The notes: generated by a model from the sequence alone, not told the origin. A DNA stretch of 61,449 nt from Bacillota bacterium (GCA_023435985.1 JAEZKY010000134.1:1-61449), one strand, 5' to 3'. Shown: positions 45,555-54,516, numbered from the stretch's first letter. A program made the numbers and translations.

Positions 45555-46370
45555 TCAATTAATTAAATACTTGATTACTGATTTATTAGTAAGCCTTAAT
45601 TCTTTCGGAAATTTATTTATCCTTTTTGATAAGAGTGCAAAATATCCTTCTTCCTCAAAATTCTCTTTAATTATTGCATTTTTAAACCCCAATCCTGTTA
45701 TTAATTCTTCATAAAAATTCTTATAGTTAACTACATCTTCTGATACTAAATGAAAAATTCCTTTTAAACTGCTATTTATTATGTAACATAATTGTTTTGC
45801 TATCATAATATCAGTATTTGTATTATGATAAAGTTTGGGATATACAGTAATTTCTTTATTGTTATTAAGTAAATTTAATAGTTCCCTCATTCTTGAAGAA
45901 CTTTTCCCAAAAACTTGAGGAATTCTTAATATACAAGCATCATCATGTAATATTTCTGATATTTTTTTCTCGCATTCTATTTTATATTGTCCATAATCAG
46001 TTTGGGCAGTTGGTAAATCATCTTCATAATGAGGTCTACTTAAATCATTATCAAAGACATTTGCAGTAGAGAAAAAGTATAAGCTACCACTATTCTCTCT
46101 TAAATATTCAGCAGCTTTTACATGTAAAATTAGTTGTTTCTTAAAATCTCCTCTTAAACATGAAATTATAATTTTGGGTTTTAAGTTATCCAATATACTA
46201 CTTATGTTATCTTCATCTTGAATATCGAGTTTGAAACCTTTACCTTGGTTTAACAGTATTGGATTTTGAAAATACGTTGAATAAACATCAAATTCATTAT
46301 ATTGAATCATCTCATTTATTACTGCTGTTCCTATAAGTCCACTACCACCCAATATTAAAATCTTGTTCAT
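45555..46370 (-). CDS. NAD-dependent epimerase/dehydratase-like (dTDP-4-dehydrorhamnose reductase type)
   Basis: 271 residues, extended SDR fold: MNKILILGGSGLIGTAVINE (Rossmann), FDLDIQDE-like FKLDIQDEDNISSIL, YFFSTANVFDN and YGQYKIECEKKI (YxxxK). It resembles RmlD-type sugar-nucleotide reductases. GGGAGAGAG precedes the ATG at 46370; the longer frame adds 26 residues without support. 158 bp after the WecG-type gene, possibly a small glycan-modification pair. Confidence 0.82.
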   Translation of the reverse strand: MNKILILGGSGLIGTAVINEMIQYNEFDVYSTYFQNPILLNQGKGFKLDIQDEDNISSILDNLKPKIIISCLRGDFKKQLILHVKAAEYLRENSGSLYFFSTANVFDNDLSRPHYEDDLPTAQTDYGQYKIECEKKISEILHDDACILRIPQVFGKSSSRMRELLNLLNNNKEITVYPKLYHNTNTDIMIAKQLCYIINSSLKGIFHLVSEDVVNYKNFYEELITGLGFKNAIIKENFEEEGYFALLSKRINKFPKELRLTNKSVIKYLIN

Positions 46371-46527
46371 AAGAATTACTCTCTCCCATAACGGATTAAT
46401 TCGTACTAATTTACCATCTAAGTAGATTATAGCATAAATTGTAAACATTACACTTTTAATTAATACTTTAATGTAACAATTACAAACTTTTGTTTGTTGT
46501 AATTTTAATACCGTTATTGATAGTTAA

Positions 46528-47274
46528 TTAATTTTCACTTTTATGAATTGCTTCAATAAATGCTCTGTATGCAAAAACCTTTAATTTCTTTTGCCTTTCT
46601 TTTCTTGATGGTTGAGTTATTCTTCTATGTAACCATTCTAAATTTAGCTTTTTCCACATTTCTGGTGTACGCTTTACTTTTCCCGTAATTACATCAAGAG
46701 TTCCTCCAACACCAAAAACAACTTTTGCATGGAGCTCACTTTTATGTTTATAAATCCATTTATCAGCAAGTGGAGATCCTAAGGCAACTATAAGAATATC
46801 TGGCTTTGAATCCTTTATGTTCTGGATGATTCTATTTTCTTCTTGCTCTTTAAAATATCCATTATGCCTGCCATCAATCTTAATACTCGGATGATTTTTA
46901 TTTATGTATTCTGCTGCCTTACAATTTACCTCTTCGTCTGAACCTAATATGTAAAAGGACCATCCCTTCTCATTTCCGACTTCCAAACATTCCAAGAACA
47001 AATCATAACCTGTAACACGCTCTGGTACTGGATTACTTTTCAATTTTGATGCAAAAACAATGCCTACTCCATCTGGAGTTATTAAATCCGCTTCAAGTGA
47101 TATTCTTTTTAATTCTGGATCGTCCTGAATTTGAACTGCAATGTCTGGGTTTGCAGTTATAAGATGAAATATTTTATTGTTATCTTCTGATACTTTAGTG
47201 GCAATTAAATTAACTGTTTCCTTCAAATTTAATTTTGAGAAATTTATCCCTAAAATACTTACGTAACTATCCAT
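46528..47274 (-). CDS. WecG/TagA/CpsF family glycosyltransferase
   Basis: 248 residues. Family motifs: HLITANPDIAVQIQDDPELK, ADLITPDGVGIVFASKL (catalytic Asp region), FYILGSDEEVNCKAAEYI, DILIVALGSPLADKWIYKHK, GVGGTLDVITGKVKRTPEMW and EWLHRRITQPSRKER. Adds N-acetylmannosamine to a lipid-linked sugar in wall teichoic acid or related polymer synthesis. GGAGGTGAT precedes the ATG. It lacks a TarO/MnaA neighbour here. Confidence 0.93.
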   Translation of the reverse strand: MDSYVSILGINFSKLNLKETVNLIATKVSEDNNKIFHLITANPDIAVQIQDDPELKRISLEADLITPDGVGIVFASKLKSNPVPERVTGYDLFLECLEVGNEKGWSFYILGSDEEVNCKAAEYINKNHPSIKIDGRHNGYFKEQEENRIIQNIKDSKPDILIVALGSPLADKWIYKHKSELHAKVVFGVGGTLDVITGKVKRTPEMWKKLNLEWLHRRITQPSRKERQKKLKVFAYRAFIEAIHKSEN

Positions 47275-47365
47275 ACAATCACCTCCTCAGATTATTATAT
47301 CCATATTTGCCCCCCTATGGTATCTACGTTTATTAAAAACTATTAATGGTTAATATAAATGATCT

Positions 47366-47935
47366 TTAGTTTAAACCTTTATAATGACTTGCATATTTCT
47401 TCTTTTCTTCTTCATCTTTAAAGTTACCAAAATAGTCGAGTATTTCTATAGAAAAATCCACAAAGGCATTCCCTACAGCTGTAATTGTATTGCTATCTCT
47501 TACAACATTTTCATTTACATATGTATCCCTTGGAAATGGATCTTCTGATACCATTGGAAAATATTCCTTAAGGTTATCTTCAGTTAAAGTAGTTGTATAA
47601 TTTTTGCATTTTAATACTCCTGCTCTAGCCAAATATTGTGGTCCTGCACATATTGCAGCTAATAGTTTACCTTGGTTATTTAGTTTATTTATGAGTTCTG
47701 TTAACTCATTTCTTTGTTCATCATTATATCCCTCTGGTATAATTAAACCATCAACATCTGTATATTCCAATGCTTCTTTAACAGTAGACATAGGATAATA
47801 GCATATACCTGATTTGCTTTTTATAACTTTAATTTCATAGGCAATCGGAACTATCTCTTTATCTACTAAATTACAGGCTAATGTCATTTCAAAATCAACC
47901 ATACCTTCATAAATAAAACATAAAATTTTTCCCAT
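47366..47935 (-). CDS. DJ-1/PfpI family protein
   Basis: 189 residues. Nucleophile elbow KLLAAICAGPQYLARAG (Cys near residue 98) and the acidic partner Glu in CFIYEGMVDFEM. Members act as glyoxalases, chaperones or amidotransferase-like enzymes; exact activity not clear. Start ATG (47935) sits ten bases from AAGGAG; an ATG three codons upstream is too close to it. Monocistronic. Confidence 0.88.
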   Translation of the reverse strand: MGKILCFIYEGMVDFEMTLACNLVDKEIVPIAYEIKVIKSKSGICYYPMSTVKEALEYTDVDGLIIPEGYNDEQRNELTELINKLNNQGKLLAAICAGPQYLARAGVLKCKNYTTTLTEDNLKEYFPMVSEDPFPRDTYVNENVVRDSNTITAVGNAFVDFSIEILDYFGNFKDEEEKKKYASHYKGLN

Positions 47936-48048
47936 TAATGGCATACTCCTTTATTTGCATAATAATAACTTCAATTTACAATTTATTTTGCGTCGCATAA
48001 TTTATATTTCCTTAACCTCAACAGTCTATATTACCCAATTTAAGTATA

Positions 48049-48495
48049 TTATAAATTCTTAATAAACCCAGTTTTTATTCCTCTTAAAAAACCTGCCTGT
48101 TCATAAAATTTTAATGTTTCTTCTTTCTTCGAACTTGTTAAAAGCATTACTTTATAGCAATTATTATCTTCTGCTATATTAACTGCCATAGTTAAAGCCT
48201 TTGTGGCATATCCTTTTTTTCTATAATTAGAATCAGTAATAACATTTTCTATCAATCCATATGGTCGTAAATTTCTAGTAAGATTTTTTATTATAGATAT
48301 ATTGCAAGATGAAACTATTTTGCCGTCTACTTCAACTACAATATAATAAAGATTTGGATTATTATATATTGAATTCCATATATCTTTCAATGCTTTATTT
48401 TCATAGACATCTAGATCATCAGTATGTAATTGCCTATACAAACACAATAATTCATCTAATTCTTCATATTTTATTAATCGTGTAACTTCAGCCAT
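48049..48495 (-). CDS. GNAT family N-acetyltransferase
   Basis: 148 residues, single GNAT domain. MAEVTRLIKYEELDELLCLY; acetyl-CoA motif VITDSNYRKKGYATKALTMA (RKKGYA) near 90; MLLTSSKKEETLKFYEQAGF at the end. GGAGGG precedes the ATG at 48495. Close upstream (49 bp) is a 140-residue unknown gene on the same strand. Confidence 0.87.
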   Translation of the reverse strand: MAEVTRLIKYEELDELLCLYRQLHTDDLDVYENKALKDIWNSIYNNPNLYYIVVEVDGKIVSSCNISIIKNLTRNLRPYGLIENVITDSNYRKKGYATKALTMAVNIAEDNNCYKVMLLTSSKKEETLKFYEQAGFLRGIKTGFIKNL

Positions 48496-48543
48496 AAATA
48501 CCCTCCAAAGTTTTATATTAATCTTAAAAATCATCATAATATC

Positions 48544-48966
48544 TTATAATTTAATTTTACATATTTCCTGTACTTCAGCTTTTTCAAAATCTCTTTGTAC
48601 ATATTTTTGAAGTATTTCATCATTTATTTCATGATAAACTCCTGTGGATGCCCAAACTTTTGCAAATTCAATTATATTATCATATTCTAAATTTCTTATC
48701 GGCTCTACTAATTTTTTCACAAGAATTAAACATTGAATCACTTCATCATCAAAATTGTCTCTTATTGCTTTTGTAAGCTCAAATGATAAAATCAAATCAA
48801 TATGTTCAGGTATTCTACCACGTAGAACCATACTTATACTCTTATTATAAAATTCATCAATAATATCTTTTTCTTCAATAAGTTTTACACTGGTTAATCC
48901 ATTTTCTTCTATAGTTCTAAAAAGTTTTGCTAACCTTATAAATAATTTATCAACCTTATTTTGCAT
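48544..48966 (-). CDS. Hypothetical 140-residue helical protein
   Basis: Not recognised. Almost entirely helical and charged (MQNKVDKLFIRLAKLFRTIE, SFELTKAIRDNFDDEVIQCL, DEILQKYVQRDFEKAEVQEI). No membrane segment. AGGTGGTG precedes the ATG at 48966. It probably shares a transcript with the downstream acetyltransferase, which could be a hint to a paired function. Confidence 0.6.
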   Translation of the reverse strand: MQNKVDKLFIRLAKLFRTIEENGLTSVKLIEEKDIIDEFYNKSISMVLRGRIPEHIDLILSFELTKAIRDNFDDEVIQCLILVKKLVEPIRNLEYDNIIEFAKVWASTGVYHEINDEILQKYVQRDFEKAEVQEICKIKL

Positions 48967-49024
48967 TTAATTCACCACCTTTTTATAAACTTGAATTTGT
49001 AAATTATAAATATTATTCTCTTTA

Positions 49025-49726
49025 TTAAATATACTTTCTTAACCAATGTGTAACAGCTTGTGATTGTTCTTTTGTATGAAAAGAATGTTCACTTCCCTTT
49101 GATATAGTTAAATCACTATGGAACTTATTTGCAAAGCTCTCTATGGTGTCACGATTTTGCAAATCATCCTCTGTTCCATAAATAATTGCAGTAGGTATAT
49201 CCCATTTATCAATTGGATGTTCTTTTACATAGCAGTAATAATTCCATGAAAGAGTATCAATTGGCGTAACTATTTCCTTCTTCTCTTTAAGTAATTCCTC
49301 TGTAACATTGAACCATTTGAACATTTTACATATAACCTCCTCCATATCAAGAATAGGTGACTGAAATAAGCATTTCTTTATTAAAAAATTTTTATATGCA
49401 ATCAAACTAAAATATGCACCAAGACTACATCCGAATAAGCTTATCTCTGTCCAATTACCTTGCGCATATGCTCCAATTACTTCAAGGTCATGTACTCCAT
49501 TCCAAACATTACATTTATAACTTGTATCCTTTCGTTCACCATGTTCTGGAAGGTCAAAACTAAGAACTTGATATCCTCTTTTAACTGCTATTTCAGCAAA
49601 TCCTTGCGCACTTTCCTTGTTTGACATTTTCCCATGAACAAATATATATATTTTATCTGAAGATTCTCCCCATAAAATCGCTGGAATATTTCCTATATTT
49701 ATTTTTCTTGTATTTATAACTTCCAT
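49025..49726 (-). CDS. Alpha/beta hydrolase
   Basis: 233 residues. Strand motif IYIFVHGKMSNKESA (HG oxyanion), nucleophile LFGCSLGAYFS (GxSxG, Ser near 100), acid TAIIYGTEDDLQNRD and His in GSEHSFHTKEQ. Cytosolic, substrate unknown, probably a small esterase. AAAGGAG precedes the ATG. Confidence 0.88.
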   Translation of the reverse strand: MEVINTRKINIGNIPAILWGESSDKIYIFVHGKMSNKESAQGFAEIAVKRGYQVLSFDLPEHGERKDTSYKCNVWNGVHDLEVIGAYAQGNWTEISLFGCSLGAYFSLIAYKNFLIKKCLFQSPILDMEEVICKMFKWFNVTEELLKEKKEIVTPIDTLSWNYYCYVKEHPIDKWDIPTAIIYGTEDDLQNRDTIESFANKFHSDLTISKGSEHSFHTKEQSQAVTHWLRKYI

Positions 49727-49757
49727 AATTAGCTCCTTTTCATTAGATGAAATCTTC

Positions 49758-49928
49758 TTATTTTAATCTTCGCTTATTCCATAAACTAACAAGTTCTCTA
49801 ATAACATTTAACAGCATTGCAATCATTACTAAAACACTTACAATTACATTGTTATTACCTTTCCATAAAATGATACTTGCTGCCACCAATAGAAAAATTG
49901 ATATTATTAACATAAATTTTGTTTTCAT
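49758..49928 (-). CDS. Small two-helix membrane protein (paralogue B)
   Basis: 56 residues, MKTKFMLIISIFLLVAASII, WKGNNNVIVSVLVMIA and LWNKRRLK. Nearly the same as paralogue A at 45277-45447, and the coding and leader DNA are also similar, so this is a recent local duplication 4.5 kb apart. Function unknown. Confidence 0.65.
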   Translation of the reverse strand: MKTKFMLIISIFLLVAASIILWKGNNNVIVSVLVMIAMLLNVIRELVSLWNKRRLK

Positions 49929-49968
49929 AATCTTCCCTTTCATTCATCCTGATAAATCTGTATAATCA

Positions 49969-50451
49969 TCACGTTATTTTTTCAAAAACAAATGATTTAC
50001 AATCATCACTATATTTACGTTCTTCAACAAATGTAAATCCACATTTTTCAGTATAGAAGTAATAGTTTCTTTTTGAATAATTAGGAGTTTCAACAGTCCA
50101 TTTTTTTGCCTCTATATATTTTTGTTCTATATCTTTCCAAACAATAGTTCCCATATTATTTTTCCTATAACCTGGATCAATAAATAACATTTCTAAGGTA
50201 TATTCACTATTCACATTAATTCCTACTGTATACGCACCTATAATATTATTTCTATATATTATTTTATAACTTTCAAAATCCTTATGCTCGTTAAGTTTCT
50301 TAATTAATCTACCATCATTATATCCTGTAGGACCGTCTTCTTTTAAGTCCGTGTGCATAGCTGTATCTTCATTAAATGAAGCAAACATTATGCTTGTTAG
50401 TATTCCATAATCAACTGGATGTATCTCTTCATACTCTATCTTATCATTCAT
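49969..50451 (-). CDS. GNAT family N-acetyltransferase
   Basis: 160 residues. EMLFIDPGYRKNNMGTIVWK (acetyl-CoA loop, RKNNMG, slightly degenerate) near 95 and YFYTEKCGFTFVEERKYS at the end support a GNAT fold. AAGGGATGA precedes the ATG at 50451. Substrate unknown. Confidence 0.82.
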   Translation of the reverse strand: MNDKIEYEEIHPVDYGILTSIMFASFNEDTAMHTDLKEDGPTGYNDGRLIKKLNEHKDFESYKIIYRNNIIGAYTVGINVNSEYTLEMLFIDPGYRKNNMGTIVWKDIEQKYIEAKKWTVETPNYSKRNYYFYTEKCGFTFVEERKYSDDCKSFVFEKIT

Positions 50452-50534
50452 TCTTAATCATCCCTTACTTCATCACAACATATAGTTGAATTGTCTAATC
50501 TGTTAAATATAGGTTAAAGCAAGCAAATCAAAAT

Positions 50535-50924
50535 TTACTCATTAAACGAACCAATCTCAATAAGATTTCCTTCAATATCTGCAATATAACACGTTCTTTG
50601 TCCCCAAGGTTCTGTTGTTGGTTCCATTACTGATTCTGCTCCTTTAGAAATGATGTCTCGATATACTAAATCCACATCATTATACTTTGGTACACTTAAA
50701 GCAATTTCATAATGTCCATTGATACCACTAACATAATTAAATCGTTTATTTGTCATTTTTTCGAAATCATTTCTTCCATAAAACATAAACAATGTCCCAT
50801 CTTTTTTAAGCATTACGTTTGGTTCTTTTCCATCCCACTCTATTTCAAATCCAAGAATATTTTTATAAAACTCAACCATAGTCTTCATATCATTTACAAA
50901 TATTCCAATGCCATCTAGTCTCAT
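50535..50924 (-). CDS. VOC family (glyoxalase/bleomycin resistance-like) protein
   Basis: 129 residues with the two beta-alpha-beta-beta-beta modules of the VOC fold: MRLDGIGIFVNDMKTMVEFY KN-type start, FYKNILGFEIEWD, GHYEIALSVPKYNDV and the end CYIADIEGNLIEIGSF (Glu ligand). A metal-dependent lyase, isomerase or binding protein; specificity unknown. AAGGAAGATT precedes the ATG at 50924. A copy of this start region lies at about 53868-53897. Confidence 0.88.
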   Translation of the reverse strand: MRLDGIGIFVNDMKTMVEFYKNILGFEIEWDGKEPNVMLKKDGTLFMFYGRNDFEKMTNKRFNYVSGINGHYEIALSVPKYNDVDLVYRDIISKGAESVMEPTTEPWGQRTCYIADIEGNLIEIGSFNE

Positions 50925-50953
50925 TTTAATCTTCCTTTCAAATTTATAATTTG

Positions 50954-51436
50954 TTATTTATTTTTATAAATAGTGGTTACGAACTGCCTTATTAATGAAT
51001 CACCATCTATTTCTGTAATTGAAGTATTATTTGTTTTAAATTTAGTCATTTCATCAAAAGGGGTGTTGGTTAAATAACATTGTATACACATAATTACAGC
51101 ACTATGAATTACAATTACAGCATTATCACAATTCTCATTTACACTCTTATGTATCGAAGTCAAAACACGCTGTAACATATCCTGATATGATTCCCCGTTT
51201 GGAGGTTTAGCATATCTTCTATTTGCATACCATTTTTCATATTCTATTGGATATTTTTCTTTGACTTCCGCCCATGATAAGCCTTCCCATTCTCCAAGAT
51301 TAATTTCCTCTAATCCTTCTCTTGATATATATTCCACATTAGTAGCCTTACTCAAAATTTCTGCTGTTTTAACTGCTCTTCTTTGTGGACTGGAATATTT
51401 TTTTGAAAATTCATATTTATTATAATTTTCTTGCAA
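50954..51436 (-). pseudogene. N-terminally truncated histidine phosphatase
   Basis: The frame matches the histidine phosphatase (phosphoglycerate mutase-like) family from YSSPQRRAVKTAEIL onward: GLEEINLGEWEGLSWAEV, PNGESYQDMLQRV and IVIHSAVIMCIQ with the second catalytic His. The first ~40 residues, including the RHG motif with the phosphorylated His, are absent. It reads from a TTG inside the end of the methyltransferase gene (overlap 17 bases) with no ribosome binding site. Most likely a deletion joined the two genes and left the phosphatase inactive. Confidence 0.7.
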
Positions 51437-52178
51437 TACAAACTAATTCAGCAAAATCACAAATTATTGTAGCATTTGGATCCTTATCTACTTCATATCT
51501 CATTTTTTCTAATCCACTTTTATAATCAGAATCTTTTAATAACGTTAGTATAGAGATATCTTTATTTTCTGCATATTCTAATAAATGAGATACTTTTTCA
51601 ATTTTCATAGTATACTTAATCTCTAAATTTACATCAAATTCTCTATTAGTAAGCTCATTGTAAATTAACTCTTTTGTCCAAAATCTTGTTATATCTTCAT
51701 AATATGCATTAGGAAAGTATTGATAAATCCACCAATTTTTCATATCATATACTGATATATTATGCATTTTGAAAATCCCATGTTTGTCTAATACACGCTG
51801 TATCTCATCCAGTGCTTCTGCTTTTTTAGTAAAATGCTGAAATGCATAATTATTTACAATGTAATCAAACATATTTGATTCATATGGCATGTTTTCTGCT
51901 AAACCATTTACCAAATCAATATTTCTCACTTTTTCCTTAGCGATACTGAGCATATCATTAGATTCATCTAATCCATACCAGTTAATGTTTTCCTCTGAGA
52001 AATATGACATTTGATTTCTAAGATAAATTCCTGTTCCACAAGCTAAATCTAAAACGTTATATTCATTCTTTTGACACTTTTCAACAAATTCTTCTAAATA
52101 AAAATCTTTTTTAATATTTTGTCTATACATATTTTTATCATACTTGTCTGCTATTTGAGAGTAGTCAGTAACTTTCAT
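51420..52178 (-). CDS. Class I SAM-dependent methyltransferase
   Basis: 252 residues. Motif I YNVLDLACGTGIYLRNQ near residue 42, then NWYGLDESNDMLSIAKEKV, FDYIVNNYAFQHF and FKMHNISVYDM. Resembles methyltransferases of type 11 domain; substrate unknown. GAGGCG precedes the ATG at 52178. The stop overlaps the truncated phosphatase frame. Confidence 0.85.
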   Translation of the reverse strand: MKVTDYSQIADKYDKNMYRQNIKKDFYLEEFVEKCQKNEYNVLDLACGTGIYLRNQMSYFSEENINWYGLDESNDMLSIAKEKVRNIDLVNGLAENMPYESNMFDYIVNNYAFQHFTKKAEALDEIQRVLDKHGIFKMHNISVYDMKNWWIYQYFPNAYYEDITRFWTKELIYNELTNREFDVNLEIKYTMKIEKVSHLLEYAENKDISILTLLKDSDYKSGLEKMRYEVDKDPNATIICDFAELVCIARKL

Positions 52179-52237
52179 TGAATTCGCCTCATTACATATT
52201 TTAAAAAATTGTGTAGAATATCTACTAATTATAAAAA

Positions 52238-52369
52238 TTAAAGTTGCTTTTTAAATACATAACTAGTTTTATCAACTAAATGTGTTCTCAACTGCTTCAT
52301 TACAGGAAAAGCTTTAAGCAATTCTTCTTTATTTAATAATTCTTTAATATAAACAGTCTCTTTATTCAT
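52238..52369 (-). pseudogene. Fragment of a GNAT acetyltransferase, N-terminal 43 residues
   Basis: From an ATG at 52369 with AAAGGAGAG the frame reads MNKETVYIKELLNKEELLKA and FPVMKQLRTHLVDKTSY, then stops at TAA. The opening (EELLxAFPVMKQLRxHL) is the standard first helix of a GNAT subgroup. The catalytic domain is missing. A good ribosome binding site remains, so a 43-residue peptide may still be made. Confidence 0.65.
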
Positions 52370-52384
52370 GTATATCTCTCCTTT

Positions 52385-52963
52385 TTATAATTCTTTTCGT
52401 ACAATTGTTATTTCACCAAAATCTTTATAAAAAGTAAACCCACATTTTGAATACAATTCATATGGTCCATGGTAATGAAAATAACAATTCTCACTCCCCT
52501 TACGCGGATACCCCTCTACATATGAATATCCATCATTCTTAGCCTCTTCACAAATATAGTTCAATAACATTGTAGCAATCCCTTTTCCTCGCATTTTAGA
52601 TGAGATATTAAAACAGACAATAGATTTAATCTTCATATCATCATTGATAGTATTTTTTAATTGTTCACTTCCTCCTAATCTCTCATAACCTTTTCTTTCT
52701 CCTGCATTGCACCAACCAACAACTTCTCCATCTTGATAAGCTAAATATCCTTGTAATACTTTATCTTTAATCAATTTCATTGCTTTATTTCTGCGTCCCT
52801 GCTTACCTAATTTATTTATCTCAGCTTCTTCTACTTCTCTCAAATGACTTTCAAGGCAGTAACATGCAGACCAATCATCGTGATCCTTAAAAGCAACATT
52901 ATCGAAATAATTTATAAAATCATTAACCAGTTCAGGTGATAATGCTTTAATCTCAATACCCAT
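52385..52963 (-). CDS. GNAT family N-acetyltransferase
   Basis: 192 residues. MGIEIKALSPELVNDFINYF; a DDWSACYCLESH segment; acetyl-CoA loop ISSKMRGKGIATMLLNYI (RGKGIA) near 130; YPRKGSENCYFHYHGPYELY and SKCGFTFYKDFG at the end. GGAGG lies before the ATG at 52963. The last ~33 codons are duplicated in decayed form at 54405-54507. Confidence 0.9.
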   Translation of the reverse strand: MGIEIKALSPELVNDFINYFDNVAFKDHDDWSACYCLESHLREVEEAEINKLGKQGRRNKAMKLIKDKVLQGYLAYQDGEVVGWCNAGERKGYERLGGSEQLKNTINDDMKIKSIVCFNISSKMRGKGIATMLLNYICEEAKNDGYSYVEGYPRKGSENCYFHYHGPYELYSKCGFTFYKDFGEITIVRKEL

Positions 52964-52988
52964 TCTTAATCCTCCACTCAAACAATAT

Positions 52989-53630
52989 TTATGAAACGCT
53001 AGTTACATGCCTGCTATCTATCAAGAATACATCACCTATATATGAAGTGTTGTCCTCCGCACATATTATGGCACTGTCATCACATATGCCATACAATGGA
53101 TATTTTTCAGAAAGTTCAAGCAGCTCGTCTGTTATATTATCTTTATCCAAATGTGGTTCAACCGAAAATTCAACTAATCCAATTGCTTCATATACTTCAA
53201 ACTTATTATGCTCGCAGGTTACTGTACATACAGCCATTTTCCCCATGTTCATCGAACCTGCACTCATTCCGATGATCACGCCTTTTTGTTCTCTTATATA
53301 TGGTATCAGTCCGTAAGATTTTAAATAGGCAAACTGTGTAGGCGCATCACCGCCTGCTAGCCATAAAACATCTGCATTTCTGACTTTATCTTGTGCCGTT
53401 TCTCTTGACATTCTGCTATCTATAACATCTGAGCTACCAAAAGTTATCCCACAATCAGAAAACATCTTTAAAAAGTGATTACAATACCAATCCGTTTTAT
53501 CATGTATATTTTCAAATTCTGAAGCTACAAAAACAAAGTTCATACCTGTTTTTATATATGTCTTCAATAACCTGTTAAAATCATCGGTAAATCCATTAGG
53601 AAATCCACTTGTCAGTATTTTAACCATCAT
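52989..53630 (-). CDS. Peptidase E-like (S51) serine hydrolase
   Basis: 213 residues, class-I-amidotransferase-like fold. Nucleophile motif GVIIGMSAGSMNMGKM (Ser near 118), preceded by VLWLAGGDAPTQFAYL, then GLVEFSVEPHLDKDN (His) and YPLYGICDDSAIICAED. Peptidase E cleaves Asp-X dipeptides; other members use different substrates. GGGCGG precedes two ATGs (53630, 53627). Monocistronic. Confidence 0.87.
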   Translation of the reverse strand: MMVKILTSGFPNGFTDDFNRLLKTYIKTGMNFVFVASEFENIHDKTDWYCNHFLKMFSDCGITFGSSDVIDSRMSRETAQDKVRNADVLWLAGGDAPTQFAYLKSYGLIPYIREQKGVIIGMSAGSMNMGKMAVCTVTCEHNKFEVYEAIGLVEFSVEPHLDKDNITDELLELSEKYPLYGICDDSAIICAEDNTSYIGDVFLIDSRHVTSVS

Positions 53631-53657
53631 ATATCCGCCCTTTCAAATTAAAGTTTC

Positions 53658-53897
53658 TTAATTAAGTTCATGCTCTATTACAATAATTGATTCTTGATGC
53701 TCACCAGTCATTTCAACTGATATCTTTTTTACCACAGTGCTAAATTTCTCGTTATAATGTTTATTTACATCATCAAATGCTTTATTAAGTAACTCCAAAG
53801 AAAATACTTTTCCGAAGGTCATATGCGGGACATAATTATGCCCTATAATAATCTTTATCTAATACCATCTAATCTCATTTTAGTCTTCCTCTCAAAA
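53658..53897 (-). pseudogene. Chimeric remnant: VOC gene start joined to a 2'-5' RNA ligase-like C-terminus
   Basis: The 5' part (about 53868-53897) copies the ribosome binding site and first codons of the VOC gene at 50535-50924 (about 35 of 40 bases identical, ATGAGATTAGATGGTATT) and stops at once. The 3' part reads IIIGHNYVPHMTFGKV and then a helix/strand to the stop at 53658, with the HxT motif HMT of the 2H phosphoesterase (LigT) family. Neither gene is complete. Confidence 0.7.
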
Positions 53898-54335
53898 TTC
53901 TCTTTTAAAATACACCATATCAACTAATTGCTTTCCGCATTCATAAATTGGATTATCATAGTTATCTATAAAAAAATCTTTAATTCTATGAGACTTTATA
54001 AATCCACAGCTTTTATAAAAGGGCACTGTTAAAGGGCTATCTCCTGTTCCTACATACATAGTATCGCAATCATTTCTAAAATATTCAAAAATATGCTTAA
54101 CCAACTTCTTTCCATAGCCATAACCTTGGAATTCTTTATATATAGCAATATTTTTCAGTTCATAGATTCTATCTGCCTCTTTAGTCACTACACAGATTCC
54201 TCTTAAGCCATTATCATATATTGCAAACATAATGCCTCTTTGGAGGTATTTATCAATCATATTTTCTTGTTCATCTGCTAATAACAGCAAATCTAAAAAG
54301 TCTTTTTTATTTTCTTCTATTATTTGTATTTTCAC
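53892..54335 (-). CDS. GNAT family N-acetyltransferase
   Basis: 147 residues. MKIQIIEENKKDFLDLLLLA; IAIYKEFQGYGYGKKLVKHI with the acetyl-CoA loop (QGYGYG) near 75; SPLTVPFYKSCGFIKSHRIK at the end. Start is GTG at 54335 with GGAGG at six bases. Substrate unknown. Confidence 0.88.
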   Translation of the reverse strand: MKIQIIEENKKDFLDLLLLADEQENMIDKYLQRGIMFAIYDNGLRGICVVTKEADRIYELKNIAIYKEFQGYGYGKKLVKHIFEYFRNDCDTMYVGTGDSPLTVPFYKSCGFIKSHRIKDFFIDNYDNPIYECGKQLVDMVYFKREF

Positions 54336-54404
54336 TTTTGACCTCCATAATAAAAAAACACCTTAATATCTAAGACTATATACTTATTTTCATTTTACTT
54401 ATAG

Positions 54405-54507
54405 ATCTTTCCGTACAACTGTTATCTCATCAAAAGTCCTTATAAAAAGTAAATCCACATTTTGAATACAGTTCATATGGCCTGTAATAATGAAAATAAC
54501 AATCCTC
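54405..54507 (-). pseudogene. Decayed copy of the end of the GNAT gene at 52385
   Basis: Minus strand reads CYFHYYRPYELYSKCGFTFY KD-type sequence that matches the C-terminus of the neighbouring acetyltransferase. One inserted T then shifts the frame; after correction DEITVVRKDL and TAA follow. About 80% of the DNA matches the parental gene end over 100 bp. Confidence 0.75.
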
Positions 54508-54516
54508 TAAAAATTC

